This document shows, one piece after another, positions 1 through 13,000 of a stretch of DNA of 64,000 nucleotides (position 1 is the first letter of the stretch; each line of letters begins with the position of its first letter). The position numbers and the translations under genes are program-made. The notes beneath the pieces are model-generated. The model was not told where the DNA came from, did no database searches, and saw nothing but the letters and a program-made list of their open reading frames with translations. This DNA comes from Istiophorus platypterus. Lineage: Eukaryota; Chordata; Actinopteri; Istiophoriformes; Istiophoridae. The stretch lies in the NCBI GenBank assembly GCA_016859345.1, contig CM029126.1, positions 14,935,027 through 14,999,026 of the forward strand, read 5' to 3'.

Positions 1-559
1 TCAGACGGCGTGGCGTTTCCAGGCAGGGCAGCACCAAAGCGTGAGTGGATAAACAATTTACATAAGCAACATCACATACTAGTAGATAGGGGGGAATTAA
101 AGAAAAAACAAACAAACAAAAACAAATTAAAGCGAGACGTTGGGCCAGCGCTTAAGAGAGAGCAAACCAAGTGACTACTTCAACGCAGTTATACGCTCGC
201 ATGTGCAGACTGGCGTTTGGTTGGTGGTCGTGCTCTGGAAATCGGATATAAAGAGAAAAAACAACTGGGAGGAAAACCTCTGCAAGACAAAGACATGTGG
301 ACGCAGGGAGGTATTTAAACTAAAGCCGCCGACTTTCAGCGTTGCATCGCACCTTTATAGGCAGATGTATTTAAAGAAGACGCGTTGACCGCAGGGGGAG
401 AATTAAATGAACTTACCGTGTATCAGCCTCCTATAAACTCTTACTGCGACTTCTCACCGCCCAGACAAGCCCAGCTGTGCTGAAAAGTTTTCCCGTGAGT
501 TACTTTTAGATCACTGAGGAAATTATTGAAATGCGAAACCTTCTCTTATGAGCATCAAT

Positions 560-564
560 AAAAA

Positions 565-611
<47 letters not shown>
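560..611. repeat. Poly(A)-(TA)n microsatellite
   Basis: About 23 A residues run directly into a TA repeat. AATAAA precedes the A tract, but nothing upstream looks like a retrocopy. Confidence 0.95.
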
Positions 612-614
<3 letters not shown>

Positions 615-725
615 TAATCACTGATTAGAAATGAATAATTCTGTGTTGCATTCTGTGAAGATTGTAGAGTAAGTGGGTTGGACCGAGTGGAGCACTCAGG
701 CTGAGAGGGATGGGGGCGGGGGGCG

Positions 726-822
726 GTGTGTGTGTGTCTGTGTGTGTGTTAATATATGTGTGTGTGTGTTTATGTGTGTGTGTGTGTTTATGTGTGTGTG
801 TGTCTGTCTGTGTGTGTGCGTG
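726..822. repeat. Imperfect (TG)n microsatellite
   Basis: TG repeat with TCTG and TTTA interruptions. It produces spurious open frames of Val-Cys repeats. Confidence 0.95.
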
Positions 823-879
823 CTGGGGGGCAGCGCTCAGCCGTCGCCGTCACCCCCCACACACACACAGATTAGCCTG

Positions 880-1320
880 GGCTGCATCGCACAGGGGCAA
901 ACACCAGGGGCCGCAGCCTCGGCCTCGGCGCGGTGAAGCGGAGGCACCGGTGCAAATCACCGCTCATCTCCAGCCTCGGAGCCAAACGTGGGACACACGA
1001 GCGGCATTAAAAGCCCTTTGCAGACGGGGCGTAATTTACAGGCTGCCGAGCGCGGCTCGGTGCGCGAACACCGGGGGGCCAGTTTTCTCGCAGCTCCGTG
1101 AAAACCGTCTTCCCGAGGCCTCGCCGAGGTGCCGGCCCCCGCCGGGTCCCCAGCACATGCAGAGCAGGGTGGACCGGGCTTTGATGGGAGCGGGTCCCGT
1201 TTCAATAGGGTGGATGGTGGACGCAGGCTGGTGACATCTAGGGTGTTTCCTGCGTGTGGTTTGGGTAGGTTTGCTATGGAGGTGTGGAATTTCGTACCTT
1301 TCCCTCCGTCGCCGAGGACC
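880..1320. promoter_or_regulatory. CpG-dense block, possible promoter
   Basis: CpG density rises sharply between about 900 and 1,320, including runs such as GCCGAGCGCGGCTCGG. No coding exon is recognisable here. It may be the promoter or first exon of a gene outside the window to the left; orientation cannot be decided. Confidence 0.3.
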
Positions 1321-1530
1321 TTTAGTGCAGTTTATCAAGACATCGAGCTCACACAAGAGTTTTTTTTTCCATTCACCAGCAGAGGCCTCACACACATTAC
1401 CCATAAAAGAGTCATGCATTTCTAATTTAGACTGTTATACAGAAACTGCTGTAGCGGTTTTGTAAAGATACACCGTAGATTCTTTGGGATTAAGCACAAA
1501 TAACTTGAGCACAGTAAAATTAAAAAAGTA

Positions 1531-1536
1531 TTTATT
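1531..1536 (-). terminator. Candidate polyadenylation signal (AATAAA, minus strand)
   Basis: AATAAA reads on the minus strand about 630 nt beyond the candidate stop of the FCGBP-like gene. It is the clearest hexamer noticed in this flank, but isolated AATAAA hexamers are common in AT-rich DNA. Confidence 0.25.
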
Positions 1537-2163
1537 GGAAAAGAAGAGTCAGGACACCACATTTTGTAAAACATGCACATTTTCAAAACCGGACTAATAT
1601 AATAATGCAGCTATGACTTGTGAAAGCTCTTTCTCCGCTGGAGTTATGTGAAAAAGAGAAGTTTTAATTTCCTTTTCCTCTAGATGGAGATGTTGGTCAA
1701 GAATGAGCCAGGTTTTTTTTTTCTACTACCCCAAAATGAACAATAGAGGACCAGACCTCCAGCACATAACCAAAACCGTTTCATGAATCAAGAAGTGGAT
1801 AAGTACGATAAGTACAAGATAAGTACAAGACTCCATGTAAACATGCAACTCTGGGTGAACGACTTCACATTCCTCTTCATCCTGTTCAATGGGGGCAAAA
1901 AGCAGGGATGTAAGCCACATTCTCCAGCTGTTTCCCTCAAGAGGAAACATCAGTAAATCGCTTTGAGAGGAAACAACCTTAGTTTTTACCCTTTATAACA
2001 GACGCTCCCTATCAACACAGAGCCAACATCTCTAGAGGCCACTGAAATGAAAAAGAAAAAATTGCAGTCAAAGGGCACCAGAGCAAGGCAGTGTTCACTC
2101 AGGCACAACAGAGATTGCAAACCACACTTCTGAACATTGTATTTCAAATGCAAATGCGAACAC

Positions 2164-2230
2164 TCATGAACTGCCTTGGCTCTGTGGGGTAATTTTTTGT
2201 GTTGGTAGGGGTCTGGTGTTGGGAAAATTC
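2164..2230 (-). CDS. Candidate terminal exon of the FCGBP-like gene
   Basis: A strong acceptor (ATCTTTTTTCAG) lies just above 2230. Joined to the phase-2 donor at 2846, it restores a Trp codon and then 21 codons rich in Pro, Thr and Gln, followed by TGA at 2166-2164. It would give the protein a short Cys-free tail. This rests only on splice consensus and frame; I recognise no conserved motif, and another short exon is possible. Confidence 0.25.
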
Positions 2231-2845
2231 CTGAAAAAAGATAACTACCTTGCATGAAGAAAGGAAGTGGGTGCACAAAACTCAAGGGACTGACTTCAGA
2301 CTAGAACACAGAACTAAAGACGAGGGCTCAAATTAATGTTGCACCCAGATGAATCTTAAGTGTCCTTGGATGACAAGCAGTGATTGGATTGCAAGCTTGG
2401 TAGCTTTTGATGGCCATGCCTGTCAGCCTCACCTGCTTTTTAATCAGTAATTACCATAGGGGATTCTCTGGCATTTCTTAATTAAATTGGATCAAATGCA
2501 ATTAAAAACCACACTCTCATTCCTTTAAAAGGACTCTGTGGAGTCCTTGTTTAGTTCTTGCTGTTAAGAGAATAAGCGGTTGAATGGTCATAGCACTGTC
2601 CCATCTCTTGCTGATCTGTGCTTGATTATTTCAGCGGTCAAATCAAGTTTGCAGCTTGCATAATAAAGGTCAGGATAGAGTTCAAGATTAAAACTTCTAC
2701 TTTAAAGTGATTTGAGGAGCAAAGTGATAACAACATGTACTGTGGCAAAGGACTGTAGTTATCGTAGCACTAAAATGTGGCAAAGCGTCTTTGCCCATTA
2801 CATAAGTACAGAGGAAACGTTATTGTAAGTCTTTCATATACTCAC

Positions 2846-4050
2846 CATCTAGAAAAATCCCCAGCGCTCCAGGAGTTGACAACCACAGAAACATCAGTGG
2901 TAATTTTCCCATCTGCAGTTCTCATATCATCTTTGGAGTTGTCATTGTAGTTACCACAGGCACCGCACATTTTACCGGACAAGTTGCTGTGAATACTGAC
3001 GGTGACCTCCAGTGATTTTGAGTAGGTGACCCGCACAGCGGATGCCCTCTCGATGATCACAGCCCCCTCTGAGATTCTGACAGATAGTTCACCTGTCACT
3101 TTGCTGGGAAGAGTCACTTTCCTGCCATTTACCTTTAAAAATATGAAGAAGGGAGAAAAGAGGAAACAAGAAATCGGTTGAAACAGAAAAAAAAAAAAAA
3201 ATCCAAAATGATAACTGTCGAAGTTAAACTATTTTTTTTTATCCCTTCCAGCTCTTCTTACCCAGGTCACATGTTGGCTGTTTACTGTGATGACGGTTTC
3301 CTTGAGGAACAAGTACACAGTGGCAACGGCAGGAGACGCCCCTTTACTGCAGACCCTGACGTCCACAACCACACGGAACCACAGCTCAGTGGCCTCGTCA
3401 CACAGAGATGCTACCTCAAACGCCCCTTGAGCTCCTATGGCTCCGGACATGCCATCGAAGGAGCTGAGGTGGCCAACCTGGCTGATGCTGCAGCGGCCCT
3501 GTTTGACGTGGCAACCTCTGACCCCGTCTCTCACACCACACACCTCCCCATTGGCACAGGACAGCTTTTCACACTTCACCAGACCAGAGGCCTGGCACAC
3601 ACACTTGGACTTACAGTCTTTGTCCACCACTGCTTGGTCAAGCTGGAAACACACATTATGTAAATTGCTAAAATACCTTTTCTTCCATTCTGGTGAATAA
3701 TGTGTCACAACAATATTTATGTGTGAGTGCTATGACAAGACTAGAAAGTATTTTTTTTTTTTTTGTGGGCTGTCTCTTTTTTTTGTCTAACTTTTATTGT
3801 AGCACAGTCTCAATGTATGACACCAAAGTAAAATCTCAGCACAGTTTTACCGTCAGATAGTTGCCGTTGTACACACATCCACATTTGTCCATGGACACAC
3901 ATTGGATGCCATCAAAAACAAGGTCGTCATCGCATTGGCATCCTTCATAACAGCTTCCAGAACAGGAAAATGGGTCAATAAAGCTGGCACATGTCCCACT
4001 ACAGGTGTCGGCACACACCTCATAGTGACTGTGTGGAGGGCAGGAAGCAG
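2846..4050 (-). CDS. fcgbp-like: FCGBP-like module 7 (TIL + degenerate VWD7), C-terminal end
   Basis: Exons 3851-4050 (TIL, CPPHSHYEVCADTC), 3262-3642 and 2846-3132 cover residues about 2717-3005. The VWD keeps CGACGNYNDNSKDDM, but its start reads RCSISQVGHLSSFDGMSG: GDPHY and the DFQG motif are gone. No C8 follows. The reading ends GDFSRW with a GTGAGT donor at 2845-2840. If that intron were retained, translation would stop at once (TGG TGA); otherwise a short terminal exon follows. Confidence 0.85.
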
Positions 4051-7000
4051 CTATAAAAGAAGAAGACATTTGTAAGACTGAAATATAAAACATTAAAAAG
4101 AAACATGGACAATTCTTCAGCTAAGATACAATTATGTAGTATGTTTTATTATTGTGTTTTATGTTGCAGCTTACGGCAGAAGGAGCTGCTCCTCCATGGC
4201 TGGATCTGAACCCCTGCACTTTGACAGGCTAGAGCATAGGCTTGCACACTGTTACACAGACTGTCTTTGTTGCCATCCACAGCGCATACGTCAAACACAC
4301 AATGAGATACATATGCCGCTGGGTCAATTTTACTGTGGCAGGCTTTGAAAGGACCGTTAGGTGCACCGATGATGCCACAGGAGTCAGAATTTCTGTACAA
4401 TGTAGCTTTGGCCTGCTCACATACTGGGCACTGTCCCCCACAGCCGCCACACACATTGTTAGGCAGGTCCACAACCCAGGCCTTTCCAAAGTCATCAACA
4501 TTGTTTGTTCGTTTGCCTCCAGGAAGTATGAAGTCATCACCGCCGTTCTTGTTGTAGTTACCACAAAGACCACACATCTTTCCCTGGTATGTAGAGGGCA
4601 CGATCACCTCAACATAATAGACAGTGTCATAGAGGACTGTCAGTCCAAAGTCTGTTCGGACAATTATGTTGCGACCTTCCTGGGTGACTCTGAGACCCCC
4701 GTTGGCCAGGGAGAGAGGAAGGTTTAGAACTTCATCATCTACCTGAATGGAGAAAGAAGAAAAGTTGAATAACAATAAGATATTTTTGTTGTGAAATAAA
4801 TAAATGTGTAATAACAAAGGGTTTGGGATAAAGTTGTTGAACTCACAATGACTTTCCATGGATTTCCCTTTTGGATGTAAATGACAAAACCATAGACTGC
4901 CACTGCAACTGACTTGGTAACAGCCACTTTTCCATTACCATATTTTTCATTCCCCTGAGTTACAGTGAATGGCGTCAGCCAGCCATTTTCATCATTACAC
5001 ACCTTTGCTAATACATAGACACATGTACCCTGAAAATCGAATCTCCGTCCATCAAAGGAAATGTAATGAGGGTCACCAGAAGCGACGCACTTGCCTTTCC
5101 CCTCAGGGTGGCAGCCTTTCACTCCATTTATGACCTTACAGATTTCCCCTGGACGGCACTTGGCTTTCTGGCAAGATACCGCACCATTCTCTCCACAGAT
5201 GCATTGCTCCACACACTCAGTTTCAGGGTAGAAGACCTCTCCTTTTTTGTAGTAGTGACCACCGTATGGGCAGCCACAGTCTCTCACAGGCACGCAGGTA
5301 TCCCCACTCAGCAGGTAGCCGTTGTCACACTCACAGGCTTCTGTGCAATGCCTGTGACAGGTGGCATGGGAGGTTAAGCCAGCACAAGTGGTAGGGCAAC
5401 CCATGGCACACAGGGTGTAATGGCTGTTAGCTGGACACACCATTGCTGTGGGAGAGGATGACAAGAGCAGAAGAAGAACGTGGTAAAAATGAAAGATATT
5501 TTTTGAAATAAGAGACTGGGACTATGTAAACAAAAAAATCAAAACACAATCACGAACTCACAACAGAAGGTATCTGTTCTCCAGGGGTGGACGGCGATTC
5601 CTAGGCTCTGACAGGCAGAGGCATACACTGCCACTGCATCACAGACTGATCCATGGTGACCGTGATATTGACAGGCATCATACACACAGTCTTCCAGGTA
5701 AGGAGCAGGGTCCACACGGCTGTGACAATCTCTGAAAGGCCCTGCTTTGTCAGCAATAATACCACAGTAATTCTGGGCTTGGTACTGTTTCCTCTTGGAG
5801 TCAGAACAGGCCTGGCACCATGACCCCTGGCAGACTGATGAACAGCCTGGTACAAGGGCCACCTGCCAGCTCTCACCCAGCTTGGCTTCATCAGAGGCAA
5901 TCTGGCCGTTCGGCATGGTCAGGTCATCCTTAGCATTTCCGTTGTAGTTGCCGCACAGACCGCACAATGCACGTTGGTAGCTGCTGGGCAGAGTAACGCT
6001 CACTGTACTCCGCCAGTCAAAGGTCACGGTGATACCAGCCACTGTCTCCACAACAGCTGTCCAGCCACTGAGAAACACGACCAGCTCATCATTGTAATCC
6101 AGTGGCAACAAAACAAGCTGCTTATTGAGCTGAGGAGCAAAAGAAGAGGGAAGGAGGAATATTTTTGGGAGATTAAAGATTTAATAATCCTGTGTTCTTT
6201 GATATGCAATTGGATATATATGCAGAGGAGCATTAGGGATGTCAGAATTTGCAAAATGACAGAAAGCATTATCATACACTAATTTGAACGACACCCAGTG
6301 TATGAGTTGTGTTTTTATTTTTCGATACTGTAACCACATGCTGCGTCCAATTTACTTTCTCTCCAAAAATCCACATTATACAAGCCTGCAATTACTTTTT
6401 CAATCTTTTATCAAATCACCTATATGCTTTACACTATTTTCACCACTACGTTCATACTTACCATCACCCTGTAGGGGTATTCTCTGCTGATGGTGAGAGT
6501 GATTCCATATATGGAAAGCGTGACAGTCCTTGTATAGGACACTACCTTACTTCCCCGGTGGTCGTTCTGCACAGTCACCTTGAACGGCACTAGCCCAGGC
6601 TGCTGAGAGCACAGGCCCACCAGCTGATACACACATGTTCCTTGGAAGTCATACTTGCGACCGTCAAAAGTGCGGTAGTGTGGGTCACCTGAGGCTGTGC
6701 ATGTGGCGTGACTGATGGGCCGGCAGGCGCGCTCTCCATCCTCTACGGTGCACTTTTCGTTGGCAGAGCAGGACGCCTCTCGGCACACCACCATGCCCAG
6801 GGCTGTATCGCACTCACATAGGCGACCGCAAGCCTCATCAGCCCAAAAGTGCTGGCCTGGCTTGTAGTAGCGACCCTGATAGGAGCACCCACAAGTTTTC
6901 TCGGGCACGCAGACACCAGCGCTGAGCACATAACCCTTATCACACACACAGGTTTCAACACAGGCACCTTTGCAGGTCTGCTTTTGCTCAGGAAACGGGC

Positions 7001-10000
7001 AGGATGGTTGGCATGGGCTGGCACACTCTTCATAGTGGCTGTGACGCTGACAGTTCATTGCTGGATAGAAATTGAATTTAAAAGCAATTAACCAACGAAA
7101 TATTTAATTAAAAATCTTGAACAAGAGACCTCCTCACAAATACTCACGACAGCCAAACTTTTTCCTCCAGTTCTTGATGATTATTCCTTCCTCATGACAC
7201 TGTTTACTATAGGAGGCCAATGCCTGGCACAGCATCCTCTTGTCTCCCTTATTTAGACACATATCATACACACAGCTGTTCATGAAGGCCTGGGGGTCCA
7301 ATTTTCCATGACATGCCTGGAACACACTATTGGTCTTGGCTGCGAGGGCCCCGCAGAAAGCTTCAGTCTTATAGAGCTTAGCCTGATTACCATCACATGT
7401 AGGACAGTTTTTCTCACATGTGTCCCAGCAAGGATGGTCCTTGTCCTGGTTGGGTGTTTGCCAGCTCTTGCCCCACTCTATCACTGAGGGGACAGCTCTA
7501 CCATCTTGATTCTGGAGCTCATCACCAGCATTACCATTAAAGTTGCCACACAGACCACAAACGCTGCCATAGTAGCTGCTGGGAAGCTTGATGACTAGCT
7601 CCCACTTCCAGTCGTAGCTGACGACCAGGCCAAAGTTTGTCTCCACCACTGCAGTGTGACCATTGTGAAACACTGACACTTCACCGTCATTCAGTTGCAC
7701 TGGAAGATTCAGCAGTTCCCCGTCCACCTGAAGCAAGGGGACTGGATTAGAACTTCAGGCAGTGGAACTAATAAACTAAAAAATAAATAAATAAAATAAA
7801 ATAAAATAAAATAATATAAAAAAACCTATAACTAAAATATATGTATTTTATGTATATCTATATCTTTATCTCTAATTATATCTATAAATATACCTATATA
7901 TGTAACTAAAATCTTACCATCACTTGACCAATTTTGTTCTTGCCCATGATGATAGTGTGCCCATATACAGTCACGTCTACCTCCCTGACGTAGGAAACTG
8001 CTGTGTTTCCTCGGTTATCATTCCTCTCACTGACTGAGAATGGTACTAAACCGTCCACATTCCCACAGGTCTTGGAGATGACATACTTGCAAGTGCCCTG
8101 GAAGTCATAGTTGTAACCATCAAATGTGTGATAGTGCGGGTCACCCCAGGCCCAGCAGATGCCTGTGTAGTTGGGGATGCACACAGCTTGACCTTTCTGT
8201 ACACGGCATGTCTCCTTGACCCGACATTTGGCATCTTTGCAGGGATCTACACAGGAAAAAAAACAAATGAAATTACTTTGGAAGTTATTTAACTCAACAG
8301 TAATTTAAAATGTACCATATATTCACATTTTTAAAGAACACTTACACATTTAATAAACTGAGTTTACCTGCTCAGCAGTTAAAGTTGGATAAGATAAATA
8401 TAAAGTTATTTGTCTTGCCTGTGTTGTAGCATGCCCGTATTCCTTTCTTGACCATGCATTTAGTGCTTTGAGGGCATGAGTGTTTTTCACAGATTAGGCC
8501 TTTTGCTGGATTACAAGTGCACTTTGTGTTACAGTCGTCCTCATACACAATCTCATTAGGCTGGGGATGCAGAGCAGATTTGTTACACAGGGGAAGATGA
8601 CGAAATAGGAACAACAGGTTTTAGTGGAATCCAATCATTATTCCATGCTTATTTCACTTTGTCAAGAAAGAGAAATTTAGACAATCTGCCAATTAAGTCT
8701 CAGGGGAAATCCTCTCTGTACATATCTAAGATCCAACTAACTAAAGTCTGACATTGCAGAAAAAGTCAAAGCAACTATATTGCCATTTAAGTAGGAACGT
8801 TGCTATGGGTATTTGCTTAAACCAGTTTGACACAAAAAACCTATCTGTTGTACATTATGGTATATGAAATGGCTTTTATTGTACGGACAGAGGTTTTGAT
8901 TTTACCTTGTAAGTTCTTCCATTTTCATAGCAGCCACACTCAGTCTCTTTAACACATACATGTCCATTGAATAAGAAGCCAGCATTACATTCACAGCCTT
9001 CTGTACAGCTGGTGGAGCACTGGACTATCTCGTTGAGGCCTGGGCAGGATGCAGAGCAGGCGTCTGCACACACCTCATAGTGACTGTTGGCTGGGCATTT
9101 CATGGCTGAAATAAATGATCAAAACACAGGGAAAAGGTGTATTAGAGAAGAACCTGTGCTTACGTTAAATCTAGAGAGTATAAATATGATAAACGACAAA
9201 AAAGGCTGATGTGGAGGAAAAACAAAAAGATGAACATCGATTTGTCACTCACGACAGAATGAAGCCGTCCTCCAGTTCTTGACATCCACTCCCGCCATGT
9301 GACAGTTGAAGGCATAAGCTGCTATGCTGTCGCACAGCACTTTTCCATCCCCGTTGGAAGCACACACATCAAACACACAGTCATCAAAGTATGGCTTTGG
9401 GTCAAGTTTACTATGGCAGACTGCAAAAGGACCTTTGGGTGCTGTAGCAATGCCACAGTAAGTGGACTTTGAAAACACAGCCTTGCGGGTTGGGTCACAT
9501 TTAGGACAGTTATTGCCTTCACAGCCATTTTCACACACTACATTAGGGATGGTAACCTTCCATGATTTTCCAAACGCATTAGCGTTCTTGGTGAGCTGGC
9601 GGCCGGGCATTTGGAAGTCATCTTTTGGGTCACCGTTGAAGTTGCCACACAGGCCACAGACCTTGTCACGGTAGTTACCAGGTACTGTGACTGTCACATG
9701 GTAGACCAAGTCATAAGTGACAAGAAGTCCAAAATCTGTTTCTATAACATATTGCATTCCCTTTTGATAGATCAGCACAGATCCATCATTAAGATTCAAA
9801 GGAAGGTTACTAAACAACCCATTTACCTAAAGAAAAAAAAAAGGAAAAAGTCTCATTTAAAGAAAAGAACTACTGATGGTAAGAGTTATAAAATATACTT
9901 GTCAAACTAGTTTTACATCTCTTATGTATTTCTAAGATCTGCCACTACATGATACAAGAATTAAATTTCACTGTATTTTTTAAGTATCTTGTTAAAATGA

Positions 10001-13000
10001 AGAACAAGTGTTCACCAGGACTCCAAACATGTTGTTCCTCATGATGAGCGTGAAGCCGTAGACCACCACAGCAACCAGCTTAGTGACAGACACCACTTTC
10101 TTGTTTGTCATCTGGTTCCACTGCACGTTCTCCACCTCAACAGAGAAGGCCGCCAGGTGTGTGCCTTCCAGCCCACAGCTCTGGGTGAGTGTGTAGGTGC
10201 AGGTGCCCTGGAAATCAAATAGCCGCCCATCAAAAGACTGATAATGGGGGTCACCAGAGGCATGGCACACGGCCTTACCAATGGGGTGACATTTCTGGAT
10301 GCCATTCTCGACTTTACACTTCTCATTAGGTCCACATTTGAACTTCTTGCAGTCAACCTGGGTAAAACAGTTGAAAAAACAAGACAAGTGTTGTAAAAAT
10401 CCAACAACTGAGATTCCATACTGCAAGTTCCCACTGACCTTTACGATATTACTATCATTTAGATCAAAAAACGTCCACTTTAGTATGAATTACCTCTCCA
10501 TTTTGCATGCATTTGCACTCCTCCTCACACTGCCCATTGGGATAAAACACTTGGCCGACACGATAATAGCGGTCATTGTAGAGGCACCCGCACTGTGCCA
10601 GAGGAACACATATATCTCCACTGAGGATGTAGCCCTCATCACAGGAACAGCCTTCCTCACAATGAGCCTGGCAACCTTGAGGAGGGGCCAAACTGTGGCA
10701 GGTGGCAGGACAGGAAGTTGCACAAACTTCATAGTGGCTGTTGACTGGACATTTCATTGCTGTAAACAAGGGACATAAAAGACAAAAATTAATTTACCAG
10801 ATATATTTAAATCTAGAGTACAGATTCCAAATGTTGGCTGTTATGTTATAAAAGGGCTGGGCTCGCAGAACACTGTATAGACTTTCTATATTGCTACTGT
10901 AAATAATCTTAATTTCTCCTGTTATGCAAATGATTTTATTAAAAGGAACACATTTCTCACCACAGAACTGACTGGTTCTCCAGCTGTATACCTTGGCCCC
11001 CACAGCATAGCAGGCAGATGTGTATGCTGTAATAGCCTGGCACAGCACATCCTTTCTGCCTTTATACAGGCACACATCATAAACACAGTCTTCGAAGAAG
11101 CCAGCTGGGTCCACCTTAGCATGGCAGTCACGGAAAGGCCCACTCGGGGCCCTCAGTATACCGCAGAAATCTCCTTTTTCATACTGAACCTTCTGGTTAA
11201 TGTCACAGTCAGGACAGACGCCTTTACAGCCTTCGACACAGCCCGGGATCTCGGCCACTCGCCAGCTGGACCCAAAAGCTACTGGTGACACAGGCTTGTC
11301 ACCGTTCTTTGGAATCAGTTCATCCTCGGCTTTTCCGTTGTAGTTGCCACAGAGGCCACAAACGGCTCCCATGTAGCTGCTTGGCAGTGTTACAAAAACA
11401 GCACTTTCCCAGTTGAAGGAGACTTTGAGGCCGAAGTTTGTGTCGACAACGGCATTCCAACCGCTCTTATACACAGATACCTTTCCTCCAGCCAGGATGA
11501 CAGGCAGGTTGACCAGTTCGTTATTCACCTGGAGGAGATTACGTGATATTTATATATTACGATGAAATATTAAATATAATAGAGAGCATGACCAAATACG
11601 CAGAATTAAACTTTCATTTTCAGCTTTTACCATAATCAGGCCCTTGTGTGTCTTTGTGATGATGATGCTGAGGGAATACACCTTGACCTCTACTAACTTG
11701 GTGTAGGAAACCACCCTGCTGCCCCGCTGATCATTTTGCACCAACACTTCAAAGGGCTCTAGCTCTGGGTCCTTGGAGCAGAGTGCAACCAGTTGGTACA
11801 CACATGTGCCTTGGAAGTCAAACCTCTTCTTGTCAAAGGTCATGTAATGGGGGTCACCTGTGGCCTGGCAGGTGCTGTAGGAGACTGCTTGGCACTTTTT
11901 TATGCCGTCAACCAACTGACACTGCTGCCCTGCCCTACATCCTTTATCCTGGCACTCCACGCGTTTGCTTCCGGCAACGCATTTACACCGTCGCTTACAG
12001 TCCTGGTCGGCCCAGAACGACTCGCCAGCAGGGATGTATCGACCTTCGTATGTACAACCACATTGAGTGGCGGGCACACACTGACCTCCGCTCAAAACAA
12101 AGCCTGCGTTACAGGTGCAGGTCTCCACACAGGGGCGTTTGCATTTAGAGGCAGCATTAGGGTCAGAACAAGTGGCAGGACAGGCATTGCCACAGAGCTC
12201 ATAGTGACTGTTGGGTGGGCATTTAGCAGCTTTAGGGAGAAGGAGGAGAGTAGACTGTGACAAATGCTTTGATCAATAATCAAAAAAAAGTATGTTAATG
12301 TAGTTATTCATTTAGCTGACATTACTTACGGCATTTTGCCATCTTCCTCCACTCTTGGACCTGGATCCCAGCAAGCTGGCAGGCTTCAGCATAAGTCTCC
12401 AGTGCCCTGCAAAGGAAATGTCGAAGGCCACCTCCCATGCATACATCATATTTACAGTTCTCCAGGTAAGCTTGTGGGTCAATTTGCGAATGGCATTTGC
12501 TGAATGGCCCGTTTACTATAAGTGTGATGAGCCCACAAAACAAGTCACCCTCCCAGATCTTCATCAGGCTGTGTTCACAGCGCTCACACCCTCCCACACA
12601 GTCATCTCTGCATCGATCATCTCTCACCAGCCCTGGCACCTTCCAGCTGCTCCCAAAGGCCACAGCCCCAGTTGCCTGGTTGCCCGACGGTGTCGTGAAA
12701 TCATCCTTGGGGTTGCCATTGAAGTTGCCACAGAGTCCGCAAGTCTTACCAGCATAATTGCTGGACAGAGTGACCACAAGATGGTGTTCCCAATCATAAC
12801 GGACAGTGAGGCCAAAATTGGTCTCAATGACCACAGAGCGACTGCTCTGAAACATAGTTAGTTTGTTGTTTTTTAAGGTTATTGGCAAACTCCACAGACT
12901 ATTGTCAATCTGCACACACAAAAAAACACAGAAAATACATTATGAAGATATTACATTCATATTCTTAAATTGAATATATGCATTTTAATGAATCACACAA

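Noticed and set aside
557..582. AATAAA followed by a long A run as a retrocopy tail
   Set aside because: No target-site duplication or recognisable gene-derived sequence upstream; better explained as a simple repeat.
673..1234. Open frames rich in Val-Cys in the TG repeat
   Set aside because: They are translations of the (TG)n microsatellite and its GC-rich flank; no splice or domain support.
3178..3663. Plus-strand 161-aa open frame over 3.2-3.66 kb
   Set aside because: Shadow of minus-strand FCGBP-like exon 19, which has splice sites and family motifs; several other plus-strand frames between 3.4 and 14.2 kb are likewise shadows.
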